A DNA stretch of 18,111 nucleotides from an uncultured Prevotella sp. (GCA_937916405.1 CALFUF010000020.1:1-18111); one strand, 5' to 3'. Shown: positions 1 through 8,295, counted from the stretch's first letter. Numbers and translations are program-made. The notes: generated from the letters alone by a model not told the origin.

Positions 1-75
1 CGGCTCCAGCCAAACAACTGAACGCCTATAGCCGAAAGCAAACCACTCAAAAAACAGTCGCTGTCTGGGTGTAGG

Positions 76-108
76 TTGTAGCAGGATTGTAGCACCATTG
101 TAGCAGGA
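76..108. repeat. Three tandem 11-bp repeats
   Basis: Three adjacent units read TTGTAGCAGGA (76-86), TTGTAGCACCA (87-97) and TTGTAGCAGGA (98-108). An inverted TGCTACA lies at 122-128 and another direct TTGTAGCAGGG starts at 164, followed by a partial TAGCAGGG at 176-183. The function is unknown; an iteron-like protein-binding array or a simple slippage array are both possible. Confidence 0.6.
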
Positions 109-201
109 TAAATCCAGATCGTGCTACAGGCTCTGCCCTTTATACATCGGCATTTCAGCCACATTGTAGCAGGGATAGCAGGGTTTTTATGTAGAAAGAA
201 A

Positions 202-232
202 CCGCCCCACATCGGGTTGCGATGCAGGGCGG
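202..232 (-). terminator. Rho-independent terminator of operon 1
   Basis: Read on the minus strand, a 12-base stem CCGCCCTGCATC (232 to 221) pairs with GATGTGGGGCGG (213 to 202) around the 7-base loop GCAACCC, with two G-U wobbles. It is followed by the T-rich tract TTTCTTTC. It lies about 45 bases beyond the stop codon of the last gene of operon 1. It belongs to the same sequence family as the terminators at 14661 and 15145. Confidence 0.85.
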
Positions 233-277
233 AATGAAAGATTAATTACTAAACTATTTAATTGTCCATTTTAGAAC

Positions 278-1795
278 TTATTTAGTCTTGAAGTGCCAGA
301 AAGAAGCCTCACCCCAGCCGCCAAGTCCACTGAAGTCACCTCCGTCAGGATATACCAGCGTCATCTTATCAGATGTCAGGTAAACAACCTCAAAGGTTGA
401 AGGCATATTACCATTAGCGTTAATCTCAAACGGCCACAGGATAGATCCTTGAGTATTCAGTTCTGCAACTTTCCACTCTTTGTCTGCGCCAGTAACAGCC
501 TTGAACTCATAGACACCGCTACGAATCTTATTGCCGCTCTTGTCGTAAGAGGTAATCATACCATCCGTACCAATGGTCATCCAGGCGTCAAGGTCACCGT
601 CACCGATATTTGTACCAGTGTCAGTATGTTGTAACTGGTCGTTGAACTCAGCGGAGGTAGTTACACCCCACCACTGACCGTTACCTGCAGTACCTACATC
701 AGCACCAGCACCACCGCAGTAACCCATGTTACCCCAGACAGCACCTGTGATAGATGTATCCCATGTCCAGTCCTTACCATCGCCATAGCCAGCAGCCATA
801 CCATTAAAGTCAGAATTGCTGCAGAAGTGCCAGAAGGTTGCTTCACCCCAACCGCCAAGACCAGCGAAATCACCACCATCAGGATAAACGAGGGTCATCT
901 TGTCAGCTGTCAGGTAAACAATCTCATAATTACCAGGAATGTTACCATTAGAATTAATCTCAAACGGCCATAGGATAGCATCGGTCTTTAACATACCGAC
1001 CTTCCAAGCGGTAGGATCGCTTTCGTCGAAATTCTCAATAGAGAAAGAACCTGAGCGAATCTCAGTACCATCGGCAGCATAAGCCTTCAGTTTACCATCA
1101 TCAGAGAATACCATATAAGCACCAAAATCACCGTCACCAATATTCGTACCTGTATCGGTATGCTGTAACTGATCATTGAACTCATCGGTAGAGGTGACAC
1201 CCCACCACTGACCATTACCAGTAAGACCAACCTCAGAACCTGCACCGCCGCAGTAACCCATGTTACCCCAGACAGCACCAGTGACAGAAGGATCCCATGT
1301 CCAGGTCTTGGAACCATAGTCATTAGAAGCCAGCAACTTTATCTCATAAGCGATATCACTTGGAACATACACAGTGAATGAGTAAGAAGACTCTACACTC
1401 TGACCTTCCTGATTGATATAACGGAAATATACGGTCTGAGCGGGGTCAGAACCACGTCGAGGAATCAGTGAGAACATACCACTACCTGCATGTGTGAAGG
1501 TACCAGTCACAGAATTTATCAAGTTGGTCTCATTACCATCTTCGTCTTTGGTAAAGATTGTGATAGCGTTGACACCAGGAATGTTATATTCAATATAGTT
1601 ACCATCTGCAGCCTCCTCATAGCCTGTAATGTTACCATCTTCGTCTAAGATGGCAGCAAACTGTTTAAAAGTAGCATTAGACAGCAGTTGGTCAGATGTA
1701 ATATTGGTCACGTCAAAACCCTTCTCCTCTTTTTGAGGGCTGCAGGCTGTCAGCAAACCCAATGCTACTGCGAACAATATTATTGATTTTTTCAT
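278..1795 (-). CDS. Surface lipoprotein with duplicated 162-residue domain (SusE/F position)
   Basis: This third gene of operon 1 encodes a 505-residue lipoprotein. A signal peptide ends in the lipobox LTAC with Cys18, and the following SPQKEEK is acidic and lysine-containing, like the export signal of surface lipoproteins in Bacteroidetes. Residues ~25-150 look like an Ig/PKD-type beta domain. Residues 163-324 and 341-502 are two copies of one domain, each starting K(T/D)WTW, with WGNMGYCGGAG, GNGQWWGVT and LWPFEIN, and ending FWHF. Members at this position in SusCD operons usually bind the ligand outside the cell. I infer the same here; the ligand is unknown. It starts 26 bases after susD1 and shares its terminator. 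The C-terminal lipoprotein domain of operon 2 (residues ~250-389) follows a similar pattern, so the two are probably distant homologues. No named family could be assigned. Confidence 0.85.
   Translation of the reverse strand: MKKSIILFAVALGLLTACSPQKEEKGFDVTNITSDQLLSNATFKQFAAILDEDGNITGYEEAADGNYIEYNIPGVNAITIFTKDEDGNETNLINSVTGTFTHAGSGMFSLIPRRGSDPAQTVYFRYINQEGQSVESSYSFTVYVPSDIAYEIKLLASNDYGSKTWTWDPSVTGAVWGNMGYCGGAGSEVGLTGNGQWWGVTSTDEFNDQLQHTDTGTNIGDGDFGAYMVFSDDGKLKAYAADGTEIRSGSFSIENFDESDPTAWKVGMLKTDAILWPFEINSNGNIPGNYEIVYLTADKMTLVYPDGGDFAGLGGWGEATFWHFCSNSDFNGMAAGYGDGKDWTWDTSITGAVWGNMGYCGGAGADVGTAGNGQWWGVTTSAEFNDQLQHTDTGTNIGDGDLDAWMTIGTDGMITSYDKSGNKIRSGVYEFKAVTGADKEWKVAELNTQGSILWPFEINANGNMPSTFEVVYLTSDKMTLVYPDGGDFSGLGGWGEASFWHFKTK
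290..775 (-). repeat. Second copy of internal duplication (domain 2)
   Basis: These 486 bases encode residues 341-502 of the lipoprotein and match the equally long copy at 824-1309. DNA similarity is high and patchy: the segment around 716-745 matches that around 1251-1280 almost base for base, while other parts differ at synonymous sites. Confidence 0.85.
824..1309 (-). repeat. First copy of internal duplication (domain 1)
   Basis: These bases encode residues 163-324. The copy has the same length (162 codons) as the second, separated from it by a 16-residue linker. A direct repeat of this size inside one gene could gain or lose a copy by recombination. Confidence 0.85.
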
Positions 1796-1821
1796 ATTGT
1801 GTTTCCTTTTTAATGTTAGAA

Positions 1822-3669
1822 TTAATAAACAGGTGTACCAGCCATGTTAGCATCTGAAACGTTGGAACCCCAACCGGCATTCTGTTTCAGCACCGTCTCG
1901 TCTGCAGTAATCCTGATCTGTGCAGGAGGAATCTGCAGGAAACCGTCGGTAGCGGCATAACGTTTTGCCCAAGAAGAAGCAGCATGGTGCATCTGAGTCC
2001 ATGTACCGGTATAGTTCACACGAGAGCCGTTCTGACGCTCCAAAGCTCTGGCAGCCTCACAATTCTCACCACCGTCCTTACCAGACCAGCGGCGTAGGTC
2101 ATTGAAGCGGATACCCTCACCGGCAAGCTCGAAGCGACGCTCATTCTTGATGTTCTCCCAAGAATAGGTGGTTGCTGCCAGACCAGCACGATCACGTACC
2201 TTGTTCATCTGTGTAGCGTCACCTGTCAACTCTGACTGCATCAGCATCACGTCAGCAAGACGGAGCAGTATGACATCACCGAAGTGGTCACCCTGGAAGG
2301 AGTTACCATTGTTATTAGATGCGTCAGTATTTGCCTTACGATAAGCACCCCACCAAGTGTAACAGTCTTCGACTTTGTCCCAGTTGGTACCAGAACATGT
2401 ATAAGGCATCCATTTCTTGTTGTAGTAACCGGCATCCTCTGAACAACTCTGAGAGAATACGAAACCGACACCGAGTCCGAGTTCAGTAGGAGCATCAAGA
2501 ATGGTAGCTAACTTACGAGGGTCGCTGCTTGACCAGTCGTCCCACAGATTAGCATTGATGGTACCCTGACCCCAGCCACGACCGAAGGGCAGAGAAGCCT
2601 CACGACCATTCTCATAACCATTGGTCTCGTCGCAACGCAGACCGCAATACAGAGAAGTCATGTTGGTGTATCCCATCGTGTAATCAGCGTTCCAAGAAGC
2701 GAAGTTACCAAACTGAACCTGGAACATCTCCTCTGAGTTACCATTACCAGCCCAATATTTACCAGCGGCAACAAGATCAGCTACATAAGGATAGTCAGGA
2801 GCTGACAACTCATTGGTGTACTGCCACAACAGACGGAAGTCCTTTACGAGGCTGTAACCGCCATTGTTGATAGCATCGTTCAGATAGTTAACTACCTGAG
2901 CCTTAGTCAAAGCACCAGTTACACCTTCCTGTTCAGGAAGTTCTACGTCTGCAAGATTTGCTTTGGCAAGTTCACCTGCCTTCTTATAGAAACCCTCATA
3001 GAACATATAGGCACGAGCCAACATACCTTCAGCAGCGCCCTTGGTAGCGTGACCGTCACCCTGAGTGGTGTATCCGTGAGACATCAGGTTAGAAGCAGTT
3101 ACAAAGTCAGCAAGAATGTGTGGGAAAATCACAGTCTCAGCATCTTGCTGTGGACATGGATCGGGAGCTGCGGCTGCCCAGTAGGCAGGAATATTTCCCC
3201 AGAACTGAACGCCCCAAAGATAGAACAGACCACGCATGAAGTAAGCCTCACCAAGAAGCTGGTTACGGGTTGTCTCCTGACCTGTCCAGTCGAAAGCGTC
3301 AACTGCATAAATGATAGCATTGGCACGGGCAATACCTACGTATGTGTTGTGCCATGTACCATCAAAAAGACCTTCTTTGTTCACCATCAAGTGACCGATA
3401 GCGTGACTCTCCACGTCACCTGTACCACCACCACCGTTGGAATCATCTGACATGATATTATTTACAAACCAGGGAGTCTGCAGGGGGTCTTTGCTAAACT
3501 GGTTCATCACGCCATAGAGGGCAGCCAACTCCTTGTTCAGGTCTGCTGCTGAAGCAGGATAGTTGGCAGTGTTTGCCTCTGTATAGTTGGAGGAATCGAG
3601 GAAGTCTTCACACGACGTAAGACCGAAGGTGAATGCTGCCGCAATTGCCATTAAATATATCTTTTTCAT
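1822..3669 (-). CDS. susD: SusD/RagB-family outer-membrane lipoprotein
   Basis: The 615-residue protein starts with a lipoprotein signal peptide (LTSC, Cys20) followed by EDFLD, typical of SusD proteins. Residues ~139-164 hold the first TPR-type helix motif (GEAYFMRGLFYLWGVQFWGN), and the C-terminal half has the usual RLADVMLMQSEL, NERRFELAGEG and FNDLRRW segments of the RagB/SusD family. SusD proteins sit on the cell surface as a lid on the SusC transporter and bind the incoming ligand. A glycine-rich loop (DDSNGGGG, about 75-82) is shared with the paralogue SusD2. The gene lies 33 bases after susC1 and 26 before the lipoprotein gene, so the three form one operon. The gene symbol denotes the family, not the starch-specific gene; the ligand is unknown. 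Confidence 0.95.
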   Translation of the reverse strand: MKKIYLMAIAAAFTFGLTSCEDFLDSSNYTEANTANYPASAADLNKELAALYGVMNQFSKDPLQTPWFVNNIMSDDSNGGGGTGDVESHAIGHLMVNKEGLFDGTWHNTYVGIARANAIIYAVDAFDWTGQETTRNQLLGEAYFMRGLFYLWGVQFWGNIPAYWAAAAPDPCPQQDAETVIFPHILADFVTASNLMSHGYTTQGDGHATKGAAEGMLARAYMFYEGFYKKAGELAKANLADVELPEQEGVTGALTKAQVVNYLNDAINNGGYSLVKDFRLLWQYTNELSAPDYPYVADLVAAGKYWAGNGNSEEMFQVQFGNFASWNADYTMGYTNMTSLYCGLRCDETNGYENGREASLPFGRGWGQGTINANLWDDWSSSDPRKLATILDAPTELGLGVGFVFSQSCSEDAGYYNKKWMPYTCSGTNWDKVEDCYTWWGAYRKANTDASNNNGNSFQGDHFGDVILLRLADVMLMQSELTGDATQMNKVRDRAGLAATTYSWENIKNERRFELAGEGIRFNDLRRWSGKDGGENCEAARALERQNGSRVNYTGTWTQMHHAASSWAKRYAATDGFLQIPPAQIRITADETVLKQNAGWGSNVSDANMAGTPVY

Positions 3670-3702
3670 ATTGTTTTTCTTCTGTTTTAATTAATCTGTC
3701 GA

Positions 3703-6700
3703 TTAGAACTTAATGCTTGCGCCAATCACCCAAGTACGAGCAGAAGGATACAGACCTACGTCAATACCACGGATGAAGTTCATGTTGTCTTGAGACTTAC
3801 CGCCATCAGAGCTACACTCAGGATCAACACCTGTGTAACCAGTAATGGTTGCGAGGTTCTGAGCCTGCACGTAGAGACGCAGCTGCTGGAAAGGAGAGGA
3901 CTTCCAGATCTTGCAGAAGTCATAACCTAAGGTGATGTTCTGAATCTTGAAGTAGTCTGCGTCCTGCATATAGCGGGTAGATACCCACTGGTCAGCAATA
4001 GAACCGACAGTCAGACGAGGCATCTTATTGCTGGTACCCTCACCATGCCAGCGGTCGAAAGCGTCAACAGTATAAGTGTTGTACTGGTTGGCAAGCAGAG
4101 CGGTACGGTAGCACTGCATGATCTGCTGTCCGAAAGCGCCGAAGCCAGTTACACCAAAGTCAAGTCCTTTCCACTCGAAGCCGAGGCTGACACCAAGAGT
4201 AACTTTCGGGTGAGGCTGACCAATCTCATGGCGGTCAGAGTCGTAGTCGATATTGCCATCTTGATTATAGTCGTCCCAGATAGGATCGCCTGGCTGTGCG
4301 TTAGCAAGAACTGCCTTGCCTGCAGCACGAGCTGCGTCAATCTGAGCCTGGTTCTGCCAGATACCGCTGTAAGACATACCACTGAAGTAGCCTACAGGAT
4401 GACCTTCCTCTACTACTGAAACGTATGAAGAGTTCTGGAAGAGGGTGCTGCCATATTTGCTGGTATCTGTACCGATAGGTGCGGAAGTGGCAAGACGGGT
4501 TACCTTATTCTTATTGGTAGCGAGGTTCAGGTTTGCATGGTAGTTGAAGTCCTTACCAATCTTGTCGCGCCAAGAGAGGGCGATCTCGACACCTGTATTC
4601 TTGATATCACCACCATTAATCATAGCGGGCTCCTCATAACCAAGCACCTCGTTCATTGGAGCCTGTACCAGCCAGTCCTTGGTCTTCTTTACATACCAGT
4701 CGAAGTTTAAGCCTAAGCGACCGCTCAGGAAGCGAGCGTCCAAACCGATGTTCCATTGCTCAGAAGTCTCCCAAGTTACGTCCTCGTTAGGAACGTTCTT
4801 AGCGTATGCACCTTTAGCATAATTATTCTGACCAACAGTGTAAATCATGTCGCTGGAGAACTTATATCCATAGTCTGAATAGTTCGTTGGAGAGAAGCCG
4901 ATGTTTGACAGATAATAGAAGTTACCGATAGCACAGTTACCGTTCTGTCCCCAAGAAGCACGAATCTTCAAGAAATCCAGCCACTTGCTGGTCTTTGCCA
5001 TGAAAGGCTCATTGGTAATGACCCAACCAGCGGATACTGATGGGAAGGTACCCCAACGCTTGCCCTTGGCGAAGTTTGAGCTACCATCGGTACGGAGGAT
5101 AGCTGTCAGCATGTACTTCTCGTCGTAGTTCCAGTTGATACGTCCGAAGAAAGAAGCGATACTTCCCTGCAAAGGATTGTCATAACCTGTATGACCTGTC
5201 ATATATTGTCCCTCGTAGTTGGAAGGAATGTTATAGTCCCAACCATTGAGCACCATTGAGTTGAGGTTGTCCTCACTAACAGTGAAACTCATCGACATAC
5301 CGCTGCTCCAGTTTGAACGCTCGATGCTCTGACCAACCAAAAGATCAATATTATGCTTGCCAAGCTGTGGTAAAGCGTATGACAGGGTGTTCTCCAAAGT
5401 GAAGCTTGAGCTCTGGCTTTCAGACATGTTCAGTGAGTAGTTAGCACTTGAACTGGTGCTGCTCTGGCTGAAAGGCTTAGAGATACTACGGCTGTTGTTA
5501 GAACTGTAACCGATATTGAACTGTCCACGATAGCGGAGGTTCTTAATTGGCTCAATAATCCAGTAGAAAGTACCACCGACACCAAAGTCACGGTTCTTGT
5601 TGATAGAGTTATAACCACCATTCATGAAGTGGTTCAGAGGCTGGCTATAGATATTGGCATCGTAGCCTGAACTATGAGTTGCATAACTGGTGAGATTGCC
5701 GTCAGCGTCCCATGCCTCTACCAGAGGAGAAGCCACGTATGCCGCCTGCATGATGTTCCAGTAACCATTGCCCTCAGCCAAGTCGTGTGAGCGATGATAC
5801 CAGAATGAAACATTCTCACCCAAAGTGATGATGTCATGATCCTCACCAATCAGATCCTTGCCTTTCAGCAGAACGTGCTCAGAGTTGATACGAGCACCGA
5901 AACGCTTGTAGTTTGAGGCATTGTCACCACCCATGATACCCTCGTTAGAGCTGTAGTTCAAGCCCATGGAGAACTTAGAGCGGTCTGTACCGCCACTCAG
6001 TGTGACAGCGTGGCTGAACTGGAGGGCGTTCTTGTTCTCATACTCCTTAAACCAATCAGTACCTGCCCAACCGTTTTTAACCTTATCAAGGATGTACTGA
6101 GGAACTTTAGTACTCCAATCGGTAGCGGTTCCATAAGTATTGAAGTTGGTTTCACTGATCAGTTGCATATACTGATTGGCATTCACCAGACCAGGAACCT
6201 TATAAGCATTTGACCAACCTACGAAACCGTCGTATTGGATAGACAACTTACCTGCCTTACCCTGCTTGGTGGTTACCAAGATAACACCGTTGGCGGCACG
6301 TGCACCGTAGATGGCTGCAGAGGCAGCGTCCTTCAGCACGTCGATACTCTCAATATCATTCGGGTTCAGACCATTCAGACCATCATCTGCGGTACCTGCG
6401 TTAATACCGTCGATAATCAGCAATGGAGATGACTCACCGATAGTTCCGACACCACGGATGTTTACCTTGAAGCCCTTGCCTGGCTGTGAGGAACTCTGGG
6501 TGATGTTCACACCAGGAGAACTTGCCTGCATGGCGGTCAGAGCGTTGGTGGTGTTCAGCTTGGCGATGTCCTCACCTTTCACCTGAACAGTGGCACCAGT
6601 GACCAGCTTCTTCTTCTGGACACCATAACCTACGACTACCACCTCCTCCAAGAGGGCATTGTCCTCTGCAAGGGTGATGTCGAAGTTTGACTGGTTACCT

Positions 6701-6999
6701 GTGGCAACCTCCTTTGTCGTGTAGCCGATGTAAGAGATGACCAGTGTGGCACCCGGCTTCACGTTGAGAGTAAAGTTTCCGTCGAAATCGGTAATGACAC
6801 CGTTGGTCGTCCCCTTCTCAACTACGCTCGCACCAATCACGGGACCCTGTGAGTCACTGACGGTACCCGTAACCTTCTTCGTTGTCTGCTGAACTGCCTC
6901 CACCGATGCCTCGGGATTAGCAGCCATAACAGGAGAGTACATACCCAGCAAAGAGCATGCACCCATCAGCAGCGCTGTTTTTTTAATTGATTGATTCAT
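3703..6999 (-). CDS. susC: SusC/RagA-family TonB-dependent transporter (operon 1)
   Basis: The 1098-residue protein has a signal peptide ending near residue 26 (PVMA), a carboxypeptidase-D-regulatory-like beta domain (~41-110, KKVTGTVSD to IGYTTKE), the SusC segment EEVVVVGYG (118-126), a plug domain (~130-240, with NPNDIESIDVLKDAASAAIYG) and a long beta barrel ending in IKF. There is no N-terminal STN signalling domain, so control through an anti-sigma/ECF pair is unlikely. With SusD1 it should import a ligand in a TonB-dependent way. The start ATG is inside the 20-base inverted repeat shared with susC2, and the first ~280 coding bases form part of the long inverted repeat. The putative promoter at 7209-7240 faces this gene, so in the orientation shown it should be expressed. 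Confidence 0.96.
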   Translation of the reverse strand: MNQSIKKTALLMGACSLLGMYSPVMAANPEASVEAVQQTTKKVTGTVSDSQGPVIGASVVEKGTTNGVITDFDGNFTLNVKPGATLVISYIGYTTKEVATGNQSNFDITLAEDNALLEEVVVVGYGVQKKKLVTGATVQVKGEDIAKLNTTNALTAMQASSPGVNITQSSSQPGKGFKVNIRGVGTIGESSPLLIIDGINAGTADDGLNGLNPNDIESIDVLKDAASAAIYGARAANGVILVTTKQGKAGKLSIQYDGFVGWSNAYKVPGLVNANQYMQLISETNFNTYGTATDWSTKVPQYILDKVKNGWAGTDWFKEYENKNALQFSHAVTLSGGTDRSKFSMGLNYSSNEGIMGGDNASNYKRFGARINSEHVLLKGKDLIGEDHDIITLGENVSFWYHRSHDLAEGNGYWNIMQAAYVASPLVEAWDADGNLTSYATHSSGYDANIYSQPLNHFMNGGYNSINKNRDFGVGGTFYWIIEPIKNLRYRGQFNIGYSSNNSRSISKPFSQSSTSSSANYSLNMSESQSSSFTLENTLSYALPQLGKHNIDLLVGQSIERSNWSSGMSMSFTVSEDNLNSMVLNGWDYNIPSNYEGQYMTGHTGYDNPLQGSIASFFGRINWNYDEKYMLTAILRTDGSSNFAKGKRWGTFPSVSAGWVITNEPFMAKTSKWLDFLKIRASWGQNGNCAIGNFYYLSNIGFSPTNYSDYGYKFSSDMIYTVGQNNYAKGAYAKNVPNEDVTWETSEQWNIGLDARFLSGRLGLNFDWYVKKTKDWLVQAPMNEVLGYEEPAMINGGDIKNTGVEIALSWRDKIGKDFNYHANLNLATNKNKVTRLATSAPIGTDTSKYGSTLFQNSSYVSVVEEGHPVGYFSGMSYSGIWQNQAQIDAARAAGKAVLANAQPGDPIWDDYNQDGNIDYDSDRHEIGQPHPKVTLGVSLGFEWKGLDFGVTGFGAFGQQIMQCYRTALLANQYNTYTVDAFDRWHGEGTSNKMPRLTVGSIADQWVSTRYMQDADYFKIQNITLGYDFCKIWKSSPFQQLRLYVQAQNLATITGYTGVDPECSSDGGKSQDNMNFIRGIDVGLYPSARTWVIGASIKF

Positions 7000-7010
7000 A
7001 CTTAGGTATT
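6716..7010 (-). repeat. Left arm of 295-bp inverted repeat
   Basis: The reverse complement of this stretch matches 8358-8652 without gaps, with about 17 mismatches in 295 (about 94%) by hand count. It contains three perfect blocks: 20 bases at the start codon (6991-7010), 30 bases (6953-6982) and 176 bases (6716-6891). The mismatches lie between these blocks and many are synonymous. The 176-base block encodes residues ~37-95, the carboxypeptidase-regulatory-like domain of SusC. Confidence 0.95.
6991..7010 (-). other. Candidate recombination site, left copy
   Basis: Read on the minus strand this is AATACCTAAGTATGAATCAA, identical to 8358-8377 on the plus strand. It holds an imperfect dyad ATACcTAaGTAT (10 of 12 symmetric positions) and includes the susC1 start codon. 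A short dyad within an inverted repeat beside a tyrosine recombinase gene is what an inversion crossover site would look like. Assignment as the site is inference. Confidence 0.5.
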
Positions 7011-7202
7011 TTTCTTAGATTGATTTGAATAAATACATTGTTAGGTTTATTTGAGTGGAGATGAAAAATCCCCTTCCACGCCAAGCCCCTGGGACCCGCA
7101 ATGGCAGAATGTCAATTTCTTTCTGTTATGCTAGTTATGGTTTCAATTTAATAATTTTATGTTAATAGTAGCTTATATGGTTTTACGTGAATACACAATT
7201 TC
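7011..7202 (-). promoter_or_regulatory. Long 5' leader of operon 1
   Basis: About 200 bases separate the predicted transcription start (near 7202) from the susC1 ATG at 6999. The leader is AT-rich except for a GC-rich island at about 7070-7101 that can fold into small hairpins: on the minus strand, CCATTGC pairs with GCGTGG allowing a bulge and a wobble, and GGGGA pairs with TCTCC around TTTTTCA. A seven-codon open frame (MYLFKSI) starts in the leader. Whether this has a regulatory role is unknown. Confidence 0.35.
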
Positions 7203-7208
7203 ACTCTG

Positions 7209-7240
7209 CAAAGATAACACAATTTTGCGAAACAACACAA
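7209..7240 (-). promoter_or_regulatory. Promoter facing susC1
   Basis: On the minus strand the -7 box TATCTTTG (7216 to 7209) is a perfect match to the Bacteroidetes consensus TAnnTTTG. A -33 TTG lies at 7240-7238, 21 bases upstream; another TTG at 7235-7233 gives 16. The predicted start is near 7202. It is the only strong promoter I see between the two operons that points at either of them. Confidence 0.75.
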
Positions 7241-7298
7241 TCTTTTTTTGACAAATTTTGATACTTTCTTGCTTTCCCCGTCATTTTTAAACGTTTTG

Positions 7299-8294
7299 TT
7301 AACAAATCCAATACTTTTTAGCCAATAAGTGTAAAAACGACAATATCCCCTTTTTGACAAAAAAGTGTAACCGACTGCTAACATTTATTGAAAATTTGCT
7401 GTTAAGCCCATGCTCAAGACGCAGGAAGTCGTCGTTCAGTTTCTTCATGGTGATACGAGCATATATCTGGGTAGTTGTAATATTGGAGTGCCCCAAAATA
7501 CGGCTGACACTCTCTATGGGCATCCCATGATTAAGTGCCATAATAGCAAAAGTATGCCGACCGCAGTGGAATGTGACATGTTTTGTGATACCACTATCTC
7601 TAAGCGCACGTCGCAGTCGCTTGGCAATCGCATGGTATTCGAGTTTGTCAAAAATATAATCCTTATCATCTTCTGCATAACGTTTGAGTATTATTTGGGC
7701 TTGTGGAAGGAGCCTGACTTCAAAGGGAATTCCTGTCTTATGACGTTTGGTCATAATCCACTCATAACCATTTACCTCATGAATATCTGACTTTCGTAGT
7801 TCACGGACATCAACAAACGACATACCAGTCAATGCGGAAAACACAAAAAGGTCACGAGTATATGATTGCAAGGGATCAACAAAATGAAAAGTCATCAATT
7901 GATTTAGTTCATCCTCGTTCAGGTATTGTCGTTCACGAATATTCTTGGCTATATGAAATTCCGCAAAAGGACTGCTCTTAATCTGTCCTCTTTTATGTGC
8001 TCGTTGGACAACCCCTTTCAACATCATACAGTTGAGCCATATAGTACCCCCTCGCAATCCTCTTTCTACACTTAAATAAGTACTGAAGCGTTGGATAAAC
8101 TCAAGACGAAGAGATGACAGTGGTATATCCTGCCGATGCTCCCATGACAACAAATAATCTGAGACATAATTTCTCGCGCGTACCATAATGTTATAAGAGT
8201 GCCATGACCGATCCTTTCCTACTCTAATAGAGAATTGGTCATTGTCATGGTCGAATGCTTGTAATAATGTGATGTTCTTCTGTAAAGATTTCAT
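7299..8294 (-). CDS. Tyrosine recombinase, probable DNA invertase
   Basis: The 331-residue protein has an N-terminal SAM-like core-binding region (~25-115) and a C-terminal tyrosine-recombinase catalytic domain (~120-290). Visible active-site residues are Lys186 (RHKTG), His243 and Arg246 (FHCGRHTF), His269 (LGHS) and the nucleophile Tyr278 (TQIYA). The usual first Arg after TGL is Ser159 (TGMS), a substitution also known from Bacteroidetes integrases such as IntDOT. The size fits the simple invertases of Bacteroidales phase-variation loci. No phage, conjugation or excisionase gene is nearby. The gene is more AT-rich than the susC genes around it, and the last ~30 residues beyond the catalytic domain look like an AT-rich extension. 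I infer that it inverts the segment it lies in. Because it is read in the same direction as susC1, read-through from it would also reach the expressed operon. Confidence 0.9.
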   Translation of the reverse strand: MKSLQKNITLLQAFDHDNDQFSIRVGKDRSWHSYNIMVRARNYVSDYLLSWEHRQDIPLSSLRLEFIQRFSTYLSVERGLRGGTIWLNCMMLKGVVQRAHKRGQIKSSPFAEFHIAKNIRERQYLNEDELNQLMTFHFVDPLQSYTRDLFVFSALTGMSFVDVRELRKSDIHEVNGYEWIMTKRHKTGIPFEVRLLPQAQIILKRYAEDDKDYIFDKLEYHAIAKRLRRALRDSGITKHVTFHCGRHTFAIMALNHGMPIESVSRILGHSNITTTQIYARITMKKLNDDFLRLEHGLNSKFSINVSSRLHFFVKKGILSFLHLLAKKYWIC

Positions 8295-8295
8295 G

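Larger units (their letters stand above)
1..277. other. Left-edge intergenic region with short repeats
   Basis: No convincing complete gene is present. In the third plus-strand frame an open stretch of about 23 codons runs from the window edge to a TAG at 72-74; it could be the tail of a gene lying further left, but it is too short to identify. After it come 11-base tandem repeats (76-108) and a further copy near 164-175. The region ends with the hairpin terminator of operon 1 at 202-232. Confidence 0.5.

Noticed and set aside
290..1309. Repeat pair as a CRISPR or transposon array
   Set aside because: The repeats are two 486-bp coding units in the same frame, not short spaced repeats, and there is no transposase.
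3049..3450. A 133-codon open frame opposite susD1
   Set aside because: It lies opposite conserved SusD coding sequence and has no recognisable protein features.
7299..7390. T- and A-rich end of the recombinase gene as a transcription terminator
   Set aside because: There is no stable GC-containing stem; short poly-T and poly-A tracts alone do not support a terminator.
7299..8294. Recombinase as integrase of a prophage or conjugative element
   Set aside because: No phage, conjugation, relaxase or excisionase genes and no flanking direct-repeat attachment sites are seen; the surrounding inverted repeats fit an invertase better.
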